64,000 bases of DNA from Toxonevra muliebris (Eukaryota; Arthropoda; Insecta; Diptera; Pallopteridae). Below, piece by piece: positions 22,509-33,288 of this stretch; position 1 is the first letter of the stretch, and the number at the start of each line of letters is the position of its first letter. The translations under genes were made by a program, and so were the position numbers. The DNA is taken from assembly GCA_963691655.1 (NCBI GenBank), contig OY829327.1, forward strand, positions 82,348,019-82,412,018. Reading direction: 5' to 3'. The notes beneath the pieces were generated by a model, which saw only the letters and a program-made list of their open reading frames with translations, was not told where the DNA came from and made no database searches.

Positions 22509-23500
22509 CACAGTGCAACAAATTTTCAACTTTTGTCCTAAGCGCCAAATATTCAGACGGTTTTATAGTATTTTAGGGTCGCTGATTACGACTGAGTGCT
22601 CAGTTTTTTTCCATAAACAATTTTTTGGTATTCATTTTTTCTGCATCTCCTATAAAAGCTTAAGCTCCCTTTTTCGAGAAATGGCCGATAAAACAAAAAC
22701 CATACAGAAAACTATTAAACTGTCTTTGGAGAAAATGTTTGTTATTAACATTATGAGAGATCCTAGAACATTAGAATAACCTACGAGGTACACTTTTTCC
22801 AGAAATATGAAAAACCGATTTTTTGGTATTGGAACCAAGCCAATCACACTACGTAAGTAAGTAATGGAATGGTTTGTTGTTGTAATTATATGAGGTTTCC
22901 ACGTGAAGTCAACAAAAATTAAAAAAATAAATATTTAATTAATTTAAAAAAAAAGAAAGAATTTTGGCCTATGGATCCCATGTGGAACCAACAAAATTAT
23001 TTTTTTTTAAATCAATGAAATTTTTTTTTTATTTTATTGGCTTCACATAGAAGCCTAATGTAATTTCATTATTTACTTAAGTAGTATGAGTGGCTTGATT
23101 TTAATGCAAAAAAAAGGTAGGTTATTCCAATGTTCTGAGACTCCCTATAATTTTTAACAGAAAACATTTCCTCTAAAAACAGTATAATAGTTTTCTCAAT
23201 GGTTTTTGTTTTATCGGCCTTTTATCAAAAAAGGGAGGCTTAAAATCCCATTTTCAAGAAGAAGGGTATGAGATGGAGGAAAAGTGAATAGACAAAAACT
23301 ATTTATCTCTTTGTGTTTAACAACTTCGCTTCAGACAGCAAATTCGTATTCGTTGAAATAAAGAAATTTCTTAATAGCCCCTGAAGACCCAATTTTTCCG
23401 ATGTGATGGATAAAAACTGAGTACGCAGTCGTAATCAGCGGCCCTAAATTACTATAAAACCGTTCGAAAATCTTGCGCATAAAATTGTTGTTTCACTGTG
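22509..23500. mobile_element. Inverted-repeat element with CACAGTG ends and GGGTCGCTGA subterminal word
   Basis: The left end CACAGTGCAACAAATTTTC and, on the minus strand, the right end CACAGTGAAACAACAATTTT bracket arms of about 280-390 bases. The arms share GGTTTTATAGTATTTTAGGG, CGCTGATTACGACTG, TTTCGAGAAATGGCCGATAA-type and AACATTAGAATAACCTA landmarks in inverse order, with indels. A unique centre lies at about 22790-23110. The TSD is unclear. The CACAGTG terminus is what Transib elements use; assignment to that superfamily is inference only. No transposase frame. Confidence 0.7.
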
Positions 23501-24157
23501 TAATCAGTAGGTATCAGTCTTTTATACAATTTTAATTTACTTTTTTCAGAAGGCCGTTTCGTTCATCGAAATTTCGTTTTGCTGGGCATGTTTCCATATT
23601 TTTTTCTACATTAGGCCAATCAAAAATTCTTTTAAATTCATCCATTGCTTCACACGTCGAATTTTCAAAATATGTTTATGGAGCTTGACCTCATCCCACA
23701 ACTCTAATTCATAAATAACATGTATTTATTATCAGTGGCGGATACAGGAAACATTTTTAGGGGGGAACTAAAAAATAAAAATTCTCCTTATGAACCAAAT
23801 CCCGGGCTGGAGAGTTTTTTTTTTTTTTTTTTTGCTTATTTATAAACTTTATTTCGATGTCTAATAAATTCGAAGGTATGGCCGTGTGAAAATTTACTGG
23901 AACGTTACGCATTTTGGGGAAAACCTGTTCTTGTAGCAAATCATTTCTATGATCTATTTCCAACGTAAAGGTTCGTGGAAAATATTAACAATAGGAAACA
24001 TTTATTCAGTTTTCGGTTTTAGATTGGTTTATAATGGATCGAGAATTAATAGAATTTTAAGAATAATTCAAGGTCGCTGATTCCTACCCTGTATTCAGAT
24101 TTTCTCTTTCCCATCTAAGATTTTCTTTATATCGACCCGTAACCTATAATTTTGTTT
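23501..24157. other. No gene; single hAT-like end and motif relic
   Basis: CAGTGGCGGATACAGG at 23735-23750 looks like a hAT-type terminus followed by a G-run, but no partner end was found. AAGGTCGCTGATTCCTACCC near 24071 resembles the GGGTCGCTGA word of the CACAGTG family. A T-run lies at 23816-23833. Confidence 0.4.
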
Positions 24158-24340
24158 TTTGGTGGAGAATCGAACGCGGTGAAATGGTACTAGAGTCAAG
24201 CATTTAAGAATTAAATCACCAAAGTGATCCATTTTATTAGAACAATCCATTTGGACATTTTTTAAGAATTTAACTCCATCTGGGAATCGAACTTGAGGCA
24301 GCTGGAACTTCAGTCAAGCACAGAGGTGGCCTGGACTCAT
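24158..24340 (-). repeat. Two tandem tRNA-like SINE-head relics
   Basis: On the minus strand there are two similar blocks. Each has GCTTGACT followed by TAGTACCA- or AAGTTCCA-like bases and then a B-box-like GTTCGATTC (near 24166-24178 and 24285-24296). The A boxes are poor. They look like decayed copies of one tRNA-derived repeat arranged head to tail. Confidence 0.45.
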
Positions 24341-24457
24341 ATAAAATTTGTATTGTTTTAATTCTTAAACGTTTCATGCCAGAGGAAAATGTGCTTATCA
24401 TGGAAAACAAATACAATTTAAGTTCTATCCTACAAAAATCTCCATTATTATAACATA

Positions 24458-25701
24458 GCCCAGTCGGTAGAGTAAAAAATGCACCAAAAGTTCATAAAAA
24501 TTCTTAACTGCGATTTTTTTTTCAGTAATTGTTAGTGGGGGAATGATAGATAGAAAAACCACAAAAATCAGTTCTGGGGTTGCAGAGCGACCCCCCAAAA
24601 AAAACCCCTCTTTGGTGAAAAAAGCTAATACTGTACTAATGTATGGTTAACCGTTGGAGATATCAAAAAATTATCTAGCACACATAAAAAGCTTAAGTGA
24701 TTTTCTAAAAAAAAGGTCATAAGTAATTTTTTCGTATATGTCATAGTTTTCGAGATATTCAATATTTAAGAAATTGCAAATTTAGTACTTTGGATGCGCG
24801 CGTATCTTTGTTTGAATTTTTGAGTGCGGAGCCTATAGAAAAAATTGAATTACTCGAAAACCAAATAAGCTAGGAAGAAAAATCAAAAAGAGTTTGGAAG
24901 AGAATATAAAGTACAATATTTCATTGACAATGGATAACTTTTTGTATACAAAAATAACTATACAGTATAGTTGCCTGTTGGTTTTTACTACTTTTACTAT
25001 TTGTAGGCCTGATAAAAATAACTAATTTCACTATATGTTATAAATGTATTATCTCTTAGTTCAAAATATTACTTCTGAAAATCCTGTAAAAGTTAGAAAT
25101 AAAAAAATTATCATTTTGCAATTTTATCAGCATATTAAAATCACCCAATTTTTGGCGAGTTTTTTATTGTTTATTGTATTTGATGTTTGTTTTTTTTAAT
25201 GCAATTTTTTAACTTCTAAATTATTAGAAAATATTGTTAAAAGATATGTGAACTGAAAAAAACAATTTTTGAGATATATATTCAATTCTTAAGGGTATTT
25301 TTTCTTTTTTAAAGAAACAATAAAAAAATGGCCAACTTTAATCTTTAATTTGCTGATCAAATCGCTAAATGTGAATTTTTTTATTTCTAGCTTTTCAGCA
25401 TTTTCAGAAGTAATGTCTTGAACTAAAAGATAATAAATTTATAACCTTTTTTTTAGGAAATCACTCAAGCTTTTTTTTTGTAGTATGGAATTTTTTGATA
25501 TCTCGAACAGTTAACCAGTTATTAGTAAAAAAAGGCTTTTTTCACCAAAGAGGGGATTTTTTGGGGGAGTCGCTCTGCAACCCCAGGACTGATTTTTGTG
25601 GTTTTTGAATCTATCATACCCCCACTAACAATTACTGAAGGAAAATCTCAGTTTAGAATTTTTATAAACTTTTGGTGCATTTTTTACTCTACCGACTGGG
25701 C
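24458..25701. mobile_element. 1.24-kb foldback-like element with long TIRs, TA target
   Basis: The ends are GCCCAGTCGGTAGAGTAAAA and its inverse, flanked by TA (24456-24457, 25702-25703). The arms extend at least 290 bases, sharing AAATGCACCAAAAGTT, AATTGTTAGTGGGGG, GGGTTGCAGAGCGA and CCCCTCTTTGGTGAAAAAAG in mirror order. A second inverted segment (TTAGTTCAAAATATTACTTC near 25057 against its inverse near 25405-25425) suggests almost the whole element folds back. No coding sequence. Confidence 0.8.
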
Positions 25702-25703
25702 TA

Positions 25704-26719
25704 ATTTCATATTTTTAAATTTTTGATTTGTATGCAAAATAAACATAAATAAAACTAAATGTTTTTTGTTGCGTTATTTTCATTTCGTTTATGTCTGTGA
25801 AATATTTTTTACTAGGACTAGCTGTTTTATTTGTCGCTGGGTTACTGTCAAAATTTAAAAGTTCGCATTCTATTTCCTGAGGGTTTTGGTTGTCTTTGTG
25901 TTAATGTTTGTAATTTTTGACAATTGAAATCAATAGTAAAAAAACTGTGTAAAAGTAATTGCCTATTTAATAAATATCTATAAATTGCTTGCTGACTGCA
26001 ACTGTTAATGCAGTAATGGTAGGTAAGGGAATGTTAGAAAAAATTATGCATCCAACTGGGTCCTTTCGATTGAGCTGGCTAAAAAATACCAAAAATAACA
26101 TCCTATGTTTTTATGTCTAGTTTTGTGAAGAGTGAAGAAATTTGAGTTTTAGTTTTTTAATCTTTATTTTTTTTTTTTGGATTATTATTTACTAATATTA
26201 ATAATTTATATTGCACCGTTTATTTCCCATGAAGGAATATTTTGTTTTTATATGAACTTGTTTATTTTTCATAACTTTTATATGACTGAATTTGTAACAA
26301 AAACTTTCTATACATTATTGCAACTATTAGCAATTATCTAAGTAATACTTAACTGAAAACTTTTAAGACATTTTGAAAAATTCCTCCCTTTGTCAAGCAA
26401 AATCCTACGCTCGAAAGGAAAAATTCCTCCCCTTAAAATTTTCAAAACGACAGCGCTGCTCAGGAGTACCGTGCTTATGACGATTGGTGATCCGGAACTA
26501 TTTATATTCTTATTTTCTAGTTATATTAGCAATCTATTCAAGAGTATTCTTTCGAATACTTTCGAGAATATTGCCAGCAAACTTATAGGTCTATATGAGG
26601 ACACAGAGTTTTTAGGTTTATTTGGTTTATGCATCATTATTATTTCAGCACATTTCCATTGAAAAGGAAAATGGTTTAATGAGCAAGATTATTCCTTATT
26701 GTTATAATTGAAAGTGAAA
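25704..26719. other. AT-rich DNA before a LINE fragment
   Basis: A 90-codon frame at 26390-26662 (+) could be a decayed part of the downstream reverse transcriptase (PPLKIFKTTALL resembles the segment before the RT fingers), but I cannot support this. Nothing else seen. Confidence 0.3.
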
Positions 26720-27659
26720 CGCTATTGGAGTTCCATCTGGTGTACCTCAAGGTAGTCATCTTGGTCCCATTTTGTTCCTTATTTACATTAATGACCTCCC
26801 ATATGTTATCCGTCACTCAAAAATTTTGGTGTATGCTGATGATGTAAAACTGTTTATTTCACACTATTCTGATGAGGCGTACAATTTGCTTCAATCTGAC
26901 CTCATGGCATTATCACATTGGTGTCAGATAAACTTAATGTTTTTAAATTTAAAGAAATGTAAGTCTATGGTCTTTTCGAGACGTCAGCCAATTCCTTCAC
27001 ATTACTTTATAAATGATTATACCCTGGAGGTAGTGAACACTTTTACTGATTTGGGTATAGTTATGGATCCTAAATTGCGTTTTAATCTGCATATCAATAT
27101 GTGTGTTAACAAAGCAAAGGGAATTTTTGCATTCGTTAAAAGATGGGCTATTGAATTTAGTGATCCGTATATAACAAAAACACTTTTTACGGCACTGGTA
27201 AGACCTATTTTGGAGTATGGTTCAACAGTTTGGAGTCCTCAATATAATTGCTATAAAGACAGACTTGAGTCAGTTCAAAAACAGTTTCTCTTGTTTGCGT
27301 TAAGAAATTTACGTTGGAACCCATTACATAATTTACCTTCTTACATACATCGTCTCAAACTTATTGACCTACCGACATTAGACAGCAGAAGAACTATGCT
27401 GAATGTTATGTTTATGACTAAATTACTGAACGGTGACATTCATTCTGAATTTCTACTAAATAAAATTGACTTAAATATCCCAAATCGTTGTTCAAGGTAT
27501 CCTATCTTGATTAAATTGAGTACTTGCCGATCTAACTATGCCCAAAATGATCCATTACGTTGCATGTGCAATGATTTCAACAACCAACATGGCTTATTTG
27601 ATATAACTGATTCCTTATTTTCTATAAAACAAGCAATTTTAAATTCCTTAAATGATTAA
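26720..27659 (+). pseudogene. Non-LTR retrotransposon reverse transcriptase, 5'-truncated (Jockey/CR1 type)
   Basis: The frame starts in GVPSGVPQGSHLGPILFLIY (RT motif with PQG), then INDLP, the catalytic YADD in KILVYADDVKLF, and LGIVMDPKLRFNLHINM (motif E region). It continues through a thumb/C-terminal region with FTALVRPILEYGSTVWSPQY and LESVQKQFLLFALRNLRW and stops at NSLND. No RNase H domain follows, as in Jockey and CR1 elements. About 300 codons are uninterrupted, so this is among the younger insertions in the window, but the endonuclease, the RT fingers and any ORF1 are missing, so it is inactive. The product would copy its RNA at a nicked target site. No TSD or tail could be fixed. 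Confidence 0.88.
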
Positions 27660-30600
27660 ACAGCTGATGATTCTAATCTGTAGCTGTTTAAAAACCGTTG
27701 GGATATATTACTTCACCCATTCACGAGTTGCGTTACACAGGCAGTCCGTGCTGTTTCTGTTTCGGTCACCGATCAGTTCGCTTTGCGGATGTGCCCCTCG
27801 GTCGGGTGGGCGGGTAAGTGGGTCCGCTGGGATTCGTTCGAAAAAGTGAAACGTAATAATTAAAAAGGAAAATAACTAATTATGTTCACCTTTTTGCCTG
27901 TTTAAGTTATTAAATTTTTTTGAAAATCTTTTGGGGGGGGGGGGGGGCGGGAACAGAATTTCCCCCGCGCCTGTTATTATACCATATATGAGTGAAATTT
28001 TATGTACATGTAGTTGCATATGTGCGTACTCATTTAGCAAACTAATTTAAGTGTGCAGGCATAAATTACATCAACACCTGTGCACAAAAACAGAAAATGT
28101 GGATGGAGGGAAGCAAAAACAAGTAGGAGCACAAGAAGAAGACTTTTTAATGCCATAAATTTTGGTTTCATAACTTTGATGTTGAAACAAACAATAAGCA
28201 AACTGGGGAAAAATATCTTGTGTAGCAAACTGTTTCTTACACATTTATTATAGAGGCCAAAAGTGCATGAAAAAAAATTTAACATTTTGAATTTTATTTT
28301 TTTTTGAAATTTTATGGTTAAATCTTCTTTTCAGTTATTTTAGAACATTACATTTAATAATGCAAATAAGCTTATTTATTTAACCTTTTGGCTTTTTGAA
28401 AATTTGCGCTTACAAACGAATGGATGTGTGTACAAGTATGTTGCTTTTAAGTTGTACCTATGTGTGTGTGTGTCAACATATTTGATGATTTTAAGTACAA
28501 ATATAAAACTATTGCGAAAAAATCTTGCCTTTTGGGACTGCAGCTTGAGTCTTTCCTCTTCTACTTTTTTACTCTAATTCCGAGTTGAATTTTCAATTCA
28601 AAAAAAGTGTGTGAAAAATTAAAAGCTTTTGTCAAAACTTTTAATTAGTTGCATTTTTATCTCCATAATTCGTGTCCTTTTTGAAAGTTTAGTTCTTGCT
28701 ATAAATTATGACATTTTTATTTTTCTTTTGATTTTTATTTATTTTGTTTTGGAACATACACAAATAATATGCTTTTTTAAAATGGTACAAAGTATAATCT
28801 TTCAAACTTATGCTCATGGGTTTGCTTTGAAAGAATTTTTTACTCCTAAACATATGTAAAAATTTCGACTCTTTGAATTTGAAAAGCAAGGAAAGATCAT
28901 TTTAGGATAGGTGTGTTAAAAACGTTGGATGTTAGTAAACCGCTATGGTAGTAATGATGAAAACTAATATTATTTTTAATTTATTTCCACTGCAAAGTAA
29001 AAACAAATACTTCCATGATTGTAATGTAAATTCCATAAATATTTTCGAGATTATTTTTGCAAGCAAAATGAAAATGGGTATCGGTGCATGGGAGAATGAA
29101 TGAATGAATGAATGAATGTAGGTATGGAAGTTGTTAAATTAAATCTATGTGTGCGGGTTTTTTATGTGCTTGTGCGGTTATTATTTTAATAGTTGCGGCG
29201 CACGTTGTTGTTTTATGTTATTTTGGCGCAAATGCCAAAATTTCTGCGTTATTTTAAAACTAGCACACGCGTATAAATACACATATGCACTATACTTGTA
29301 TATTCGCATAAAAATATCTTATTTTATGATTTGTTTGTCTTTTTTTGTTCATTCTTTTTCCAATGCGGGGTGAATTTAATCTCATAATCTGTGCGCTCAT
29401 GCCCAGGGAAAATTTTTTTGAAATAAATTTTCAAAAACGACAAGGATATTTTAGTAGGTATTCGGTATAAATTTTAGTTTGTCCTGCACACACAAAAAAC
29501 GCTAGTTAAGTTGTGAGTTCATTTATTTTTGAGGTCGTTTGCACACTATGTATCTCGTTGTGTTTATATGCGTGTTGCTGGAGCATGTGGCTTTGCATTT
29601 TCATCAATGCTCTGCAGTTTTGCATATACACACACATATGCATAACTAGTTTTCCACTGGTCGAAAGTCAGTGGAACAAATATATGATTCTGTTTTGCAG
29701 TTGGTTGCCATAGCGGGCGGCATCATACATACAAGTTTATTTAAATTTAATGAAAAACAAAGTATATTTTACAAAATCTAAAAATTACAAATAATCCATT
29801 TTGAAATGTATTCAAAACTAGCAAATTGCATTTTCAACATAAGCACATATATAAAAGAAAAATTTATTTTGCACAAACATGAAATATAAAAAATGTGTTT
29901 TAATTAAATTTTGTAATTGATTTACGAGAAAATTATGCAATTGCACAAAAAATGCAATTAAATTAAATTTATTGCATAAATATGCGCTATTTGTATGTAT
30001 AGGTATGTGAACTTATGTACACAATTAATTACTTTTGACTTTGGCAACAACATATCAATTTATTTATTGTAAATTGCGTGTGCTCAATAATTTTTTGTTT
30101 ACTTCATTATTGACTAACTAACAATTGTCTCCCTATTCTTCAGTGGTAAACCGACGAACATATACATGCTCTACCAATTCATTATTTGCCGTCACTCTGT
30201 GATCTCCTCTAACCTTTGCATACTTTCTGGTATGCTCATATTTTTTGCAGCTGCTGGCCATTGTTGCGGCGCAAAACAAAACAAAACAAAAAAAAAAAAA
30301 AAAAAAAAAAAAAAAGAAACAAAAGCTGCTAATTACAAGCTTCGAATTAGATTAGTATTAATTTTTTTTTATTAAGTGCTTAGTTATTAACATAAAATCC
30401 CTTTGCTTAGTTGTACAATTGTTTAGTGGGAATAATAAATTGTTCAGTAGAATAAAAATATTTTTAGTTTTTGGGCTATTGATTATGTTGCTATCAAAAT
30501 TCAAGCTTCACAAAAAAAGCTTAACTTTGCGTGTAATCTCAAACAACATTGACAGGGACATGAAATTCGCATAAGTAAATCGTTCGTTTTTGTATTTTAA

Positions 30601-30762
30601 AAAATTTGGTTTTCCATGGAATGAAAAAAAAAATATATATGAACTTCAAAAGTCAGCAACTTTTAATTTTGAAAATCATTCTATATCGATGCTGATGCGA
30701 AACTTAATGTGTTTTAAATAAATCAATGTTTACATTTGCTGATCCTGAGTATCCAATCAATC
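27660..30762. other. Gene-free DNA with simple repeats
   Basis: A GC-rich patch (about 27770-27840), a G-run of about 15 (27932-27947), (GAAT)n at 29094-29118 and an A-rich tract (AAAAC then A-run) at 30273-30315 are visible. No coding sequence or paired ends recognised. Several open frames here are low-complexity, phenylalanine-rich artefacts. Confidence 0.45.
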
Positions 30763-30845
30763 TAAGGAGTGAGATCGAAAAAATCTTAACATATATAAAA
30801 TTCAATAATTTTTAAACGGTTGTTCTTAGAGTTTTGATTTTTTTT

Positions 30846-31426
30846 GAAGTGAAACTTCTTTTCTCTTGTCCTAGAGTAAAACCAACCAGATGTGACGTCG
30901 CGCGTAAGTTTGCAATGCGACATAATTTTGTCGAGCAATGTGCATGAGGGGCTAAATATCAATATTCCGTAACTGAATTCACGAGCAAACTAGTTTTAAT
31001 TCAATATATCATATTAACTAGACACACACACACACACGCCTATGGCAGAAAGAACAATGTGTAGCGTCGCCATCTTAAAGTTCATGACAGTTATACTTTT
31101 CACATACAAATGGCGCAAATGTCCAAGGAATTACATGTAAAGTTCGTTTACAACTGTCATCGAAATTACCGGTACAGAGTTGTAATTTTTGTTCTAGCAT
31201 TAATCCCAAGAAAAAAAATTGGTTGTGTATTAACGAACACAAGGCAGAAGTGAAACTTCTTGTGAACTAAACGAAACACAAGCAAATGAAACTAAAAAAC
31301 ACAAGCCAATGAAGTAAAAAATTTTGCGATGGAAAAATTTAATTTGCTTGTTATTTGCTTGTGTTTCATTTAGTTCACAAGAAGTTTCACTTCTGCCTTG
31401 TGTTCGTTAATACACAATTTAGTTTT
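30846..31426. mobile_element. Foldback-type non-autonomous element, copy 1
   Basis: It starts GAAGTGAAACTTCTTTTCTC and ends near CACAATTTAGTTTT. About 200 bases at the right (31221-31419) form a large palindrome: TTGTGTATTAACGAACACAA, GGCAGAAGTGAAACTTCTTG and GTGAACTAAACGAAACACAA are mirrored. A (CA)n run lies at 31023-31037. It has no coding sequence. A second copy (43471-44046) is inserted in a different transposon. The target appears to be a T-rich run; the superfamily is unresolved. Confidence 0.8.
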
Positions 31427-31487
31427 CTTATTTTTTATTTAATTTATAATATTTTACAAATTACAGAAAAATATAACTTTTATAGTT

Positions 31488-32461
31488 CTAACCACTATTT
31501 ATGAACTCGTGGACTTTTTTTGCTAAGCCTTCCATTAGAGATTTGATAGTTGTTTCAGACACCTTTTTGGAACAGTTTGCCCATCTCCTTTTAAAATCTT
31601 CGATATTTTGGAACGTCTTTTTTGTGCTCTTTAAGTTTCTTTTCACAAGAGCCCAATATCTCTCCACTGGGCTTAGCTCCGGACAATTTGGAGGATTGGC
31701 CTCTCTTGGTACAAAAACTATGTTATTACTTTAGTACCACTCCAGAGCTTTCTTGCCGTAGTGACATGATGCCAAATCGGGCCAAAAATATGTGGACACC
31801 TTGTGCACTCTTATGAAAGGAAGAAGTCTTTTTTCAAACATTCTTTGATGTATACTTCGGTATTTATAGAGCCCACTGTAACAAATGACTTGCTTCTTTT
31901 GCCGCAACTGCATATAGCTTGCCATACCAGGAATTTTTTAGGAAATTTTGTCTGCTTTTGGATTCTAAATTATTTTTCTTGACCCGGAAGCTGCGTAAAA
32001 TCTTCCAGTACATACGTTTCGTCGACCATTATACAATATGAATATTTTTGTATGAAATTCGATTTTAATTTCCGAGCCCTTCTTTTGGCGTCAAAATTTT
32101 TTGCAGCATTCCTGTCTGGAACTTTATGGACTTTGTATGAGTTCAAACCTGCATTGGCTTTAACTTTTCGCACCAAATAGTCAGAGTACTGGGCTAACCG
32201 GGCAGCTTTTCTACCAGATGTATTTGAAGATCTTTTCAATATGCTTTCTTTTTTCTTGGCTTTCCCAATATTATGTGGTCCTTGTTTTCTTTCCGAACCA
32301 GGTTTCCTATCTATGGTCAAATTCTCCTGAAACGGTTTAATAACATTGGAAACAGTTTGACGGTAGACTTTCAATTCTTTGGCCAATTTTTTGTAGGACC
32401 AATTTGGATTTTTTTGAAAATTTTTAATAATTTTAAGACGTACTTCGTTTTCTTCACTCAT
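31488..32461 (-). pseudogene. DD37E Tc1/mariner transposase, copy 1
   Basis: It begins MSEENEVRLKIIKNFQKNPN with an HTH (WSYKKLAKELKVYRQTVSNV) and a second HTH-like region (TSGRKAARLAQYSDYLVRKV). The first D is in YCIMVDETYVLEDF, the second in STYFWPDLASCHYGKKALEW, and the E falls in the NCPELSPVERYW region. A TAA follows EWY, and at least two frame changes occur around 31930-31980 and 31840. The C-terminus ends HEFINSG with TAG. The same TAA occurs at the same codon in copy 2. The protein is about 325 codons, normal for the group. Confidence 0.88.
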
Positions 32462-32608
32462 TTTGATCAAACTCACAATAAATCAACATGTTTGTCATTA
32501 AAAATAACAAGTGACATATTTTTCAAAGATAACTAGATCAAAGAAATTTTTAAATTTTACACCCAAAAAAGTAAAACGTGTGTTAAGATTTTTTGAAATC
32601 TCACTCCT

Positions 32609-33277
32609 TATATACGGATTTTCTGGCTGATGCCTTTTCAGCCACCGAACTGTTGCCTTCTCGTAAGCTTTTTCTTTCATATACACATAAAAGATAAAAG
32701 TATTTCTGCACTTTTTCTGTAGCATGACGTTGTCAGCCAACGTCTCTGTACCAAATCTTACTACTGTTCTGTAAAGGGTTCCGAAGAGCTCTCAGTTTTT
32801 CTTTCAATAGCCTGCAGATTGCTACAGCTAATTTCTTAAATTATATGTTCTCGAAAGATAAAGCTTCAATATACAATACACTCAGGCCTGTTCTGACATC
32901 CGAAGCGGAACTGCTTCGGAAACGGAATTGAAAGTGTGAGAGTGTTCTGCATTCAGAAGGAAAATGAAAAATTTCGAACTGGAACTGAATCCGATTCGAA
33001 CTTATTTAGTTATTTTTGACATTACCTTGTTTTGAAGTTTAATTAATTAAAAAATTTAGCAAGAAAATAAAATGAAACCAATAAAAAAAGTTGCTTTTTA
33101 AAATGTAAGTAAACAAAATAAATTTTTGTAAAATATTTGTAAATTTTGTAATATATTTAACTAGTCGAACGAATTTCTGCATACGAAGTCGTTGCTGAAC
33201 TATTCGGTTTTTAGCTGGGCTAAGTACAAAAAAACCTTCTCAGTTAGATTTTTGTTCTTAAGATTTAGAAGCTGATT
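32609..33277. other. No recognised feature
   Basis: AT-rich spacer. A small perfect inverted repeat TCCGAAGC/GCTTCGGA lies at about 32900-32921. No gene seen. Confidence 0.35.
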
Positions 33278-33288
33278 TAGCCAACGAA

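Larger units (their letters stand above)
30765..32608. mobile_element. Tc1/mariner DD37E element with nested foldback insertion (copy 1)
   Basis: The ends AGGAGTGAGATCGAAAAAAT and, on the minus strand, AGGAGTGAGATTTCAAAAAA are flanked by TA (30763-30764, 32609-32610). Removing the insertion at 30846-31426 leaves about 1.26 kb, a normal Tc1/mariner length. The homologue at 38838-39822 lacks the insertion at this place, which fixes the insertion point to a T-run. The transposase lies on the minus strand and is broken. Confidence 0.9.

Noticed and set aside
22509..23500. True RAG recombination signal sequences
   Set aside because: CACAGTG is present at both tips, but no nonamer at a 12- or 23-base distance could be seen.
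23735..23760. hAT element starting CAGTGGCGGATACAGG
   Set aside because: One terminus only; no inverted partner or TSD found, so no element can be bounded.
26390..26662. N-terminal part of the Jockey/CR1-type RT
   Set aside because: A faint resemblance only (PPLKIF...); no RT finger motif could be recognised, so it was not joined to the downstream frame.
30846..31426. Helitron
   Set aside because: No TC start, no CTRR end with a short hairpin, and insertion is not between A and T in a clear way; the palindrome is too long.
32900..32921. Hairpin TCCGAAGC/GCTTCGGA as a terminator or attachment site
   Set aside because: Short, no T-run or partner site, and such structures have no terminator role in this kind of genome.
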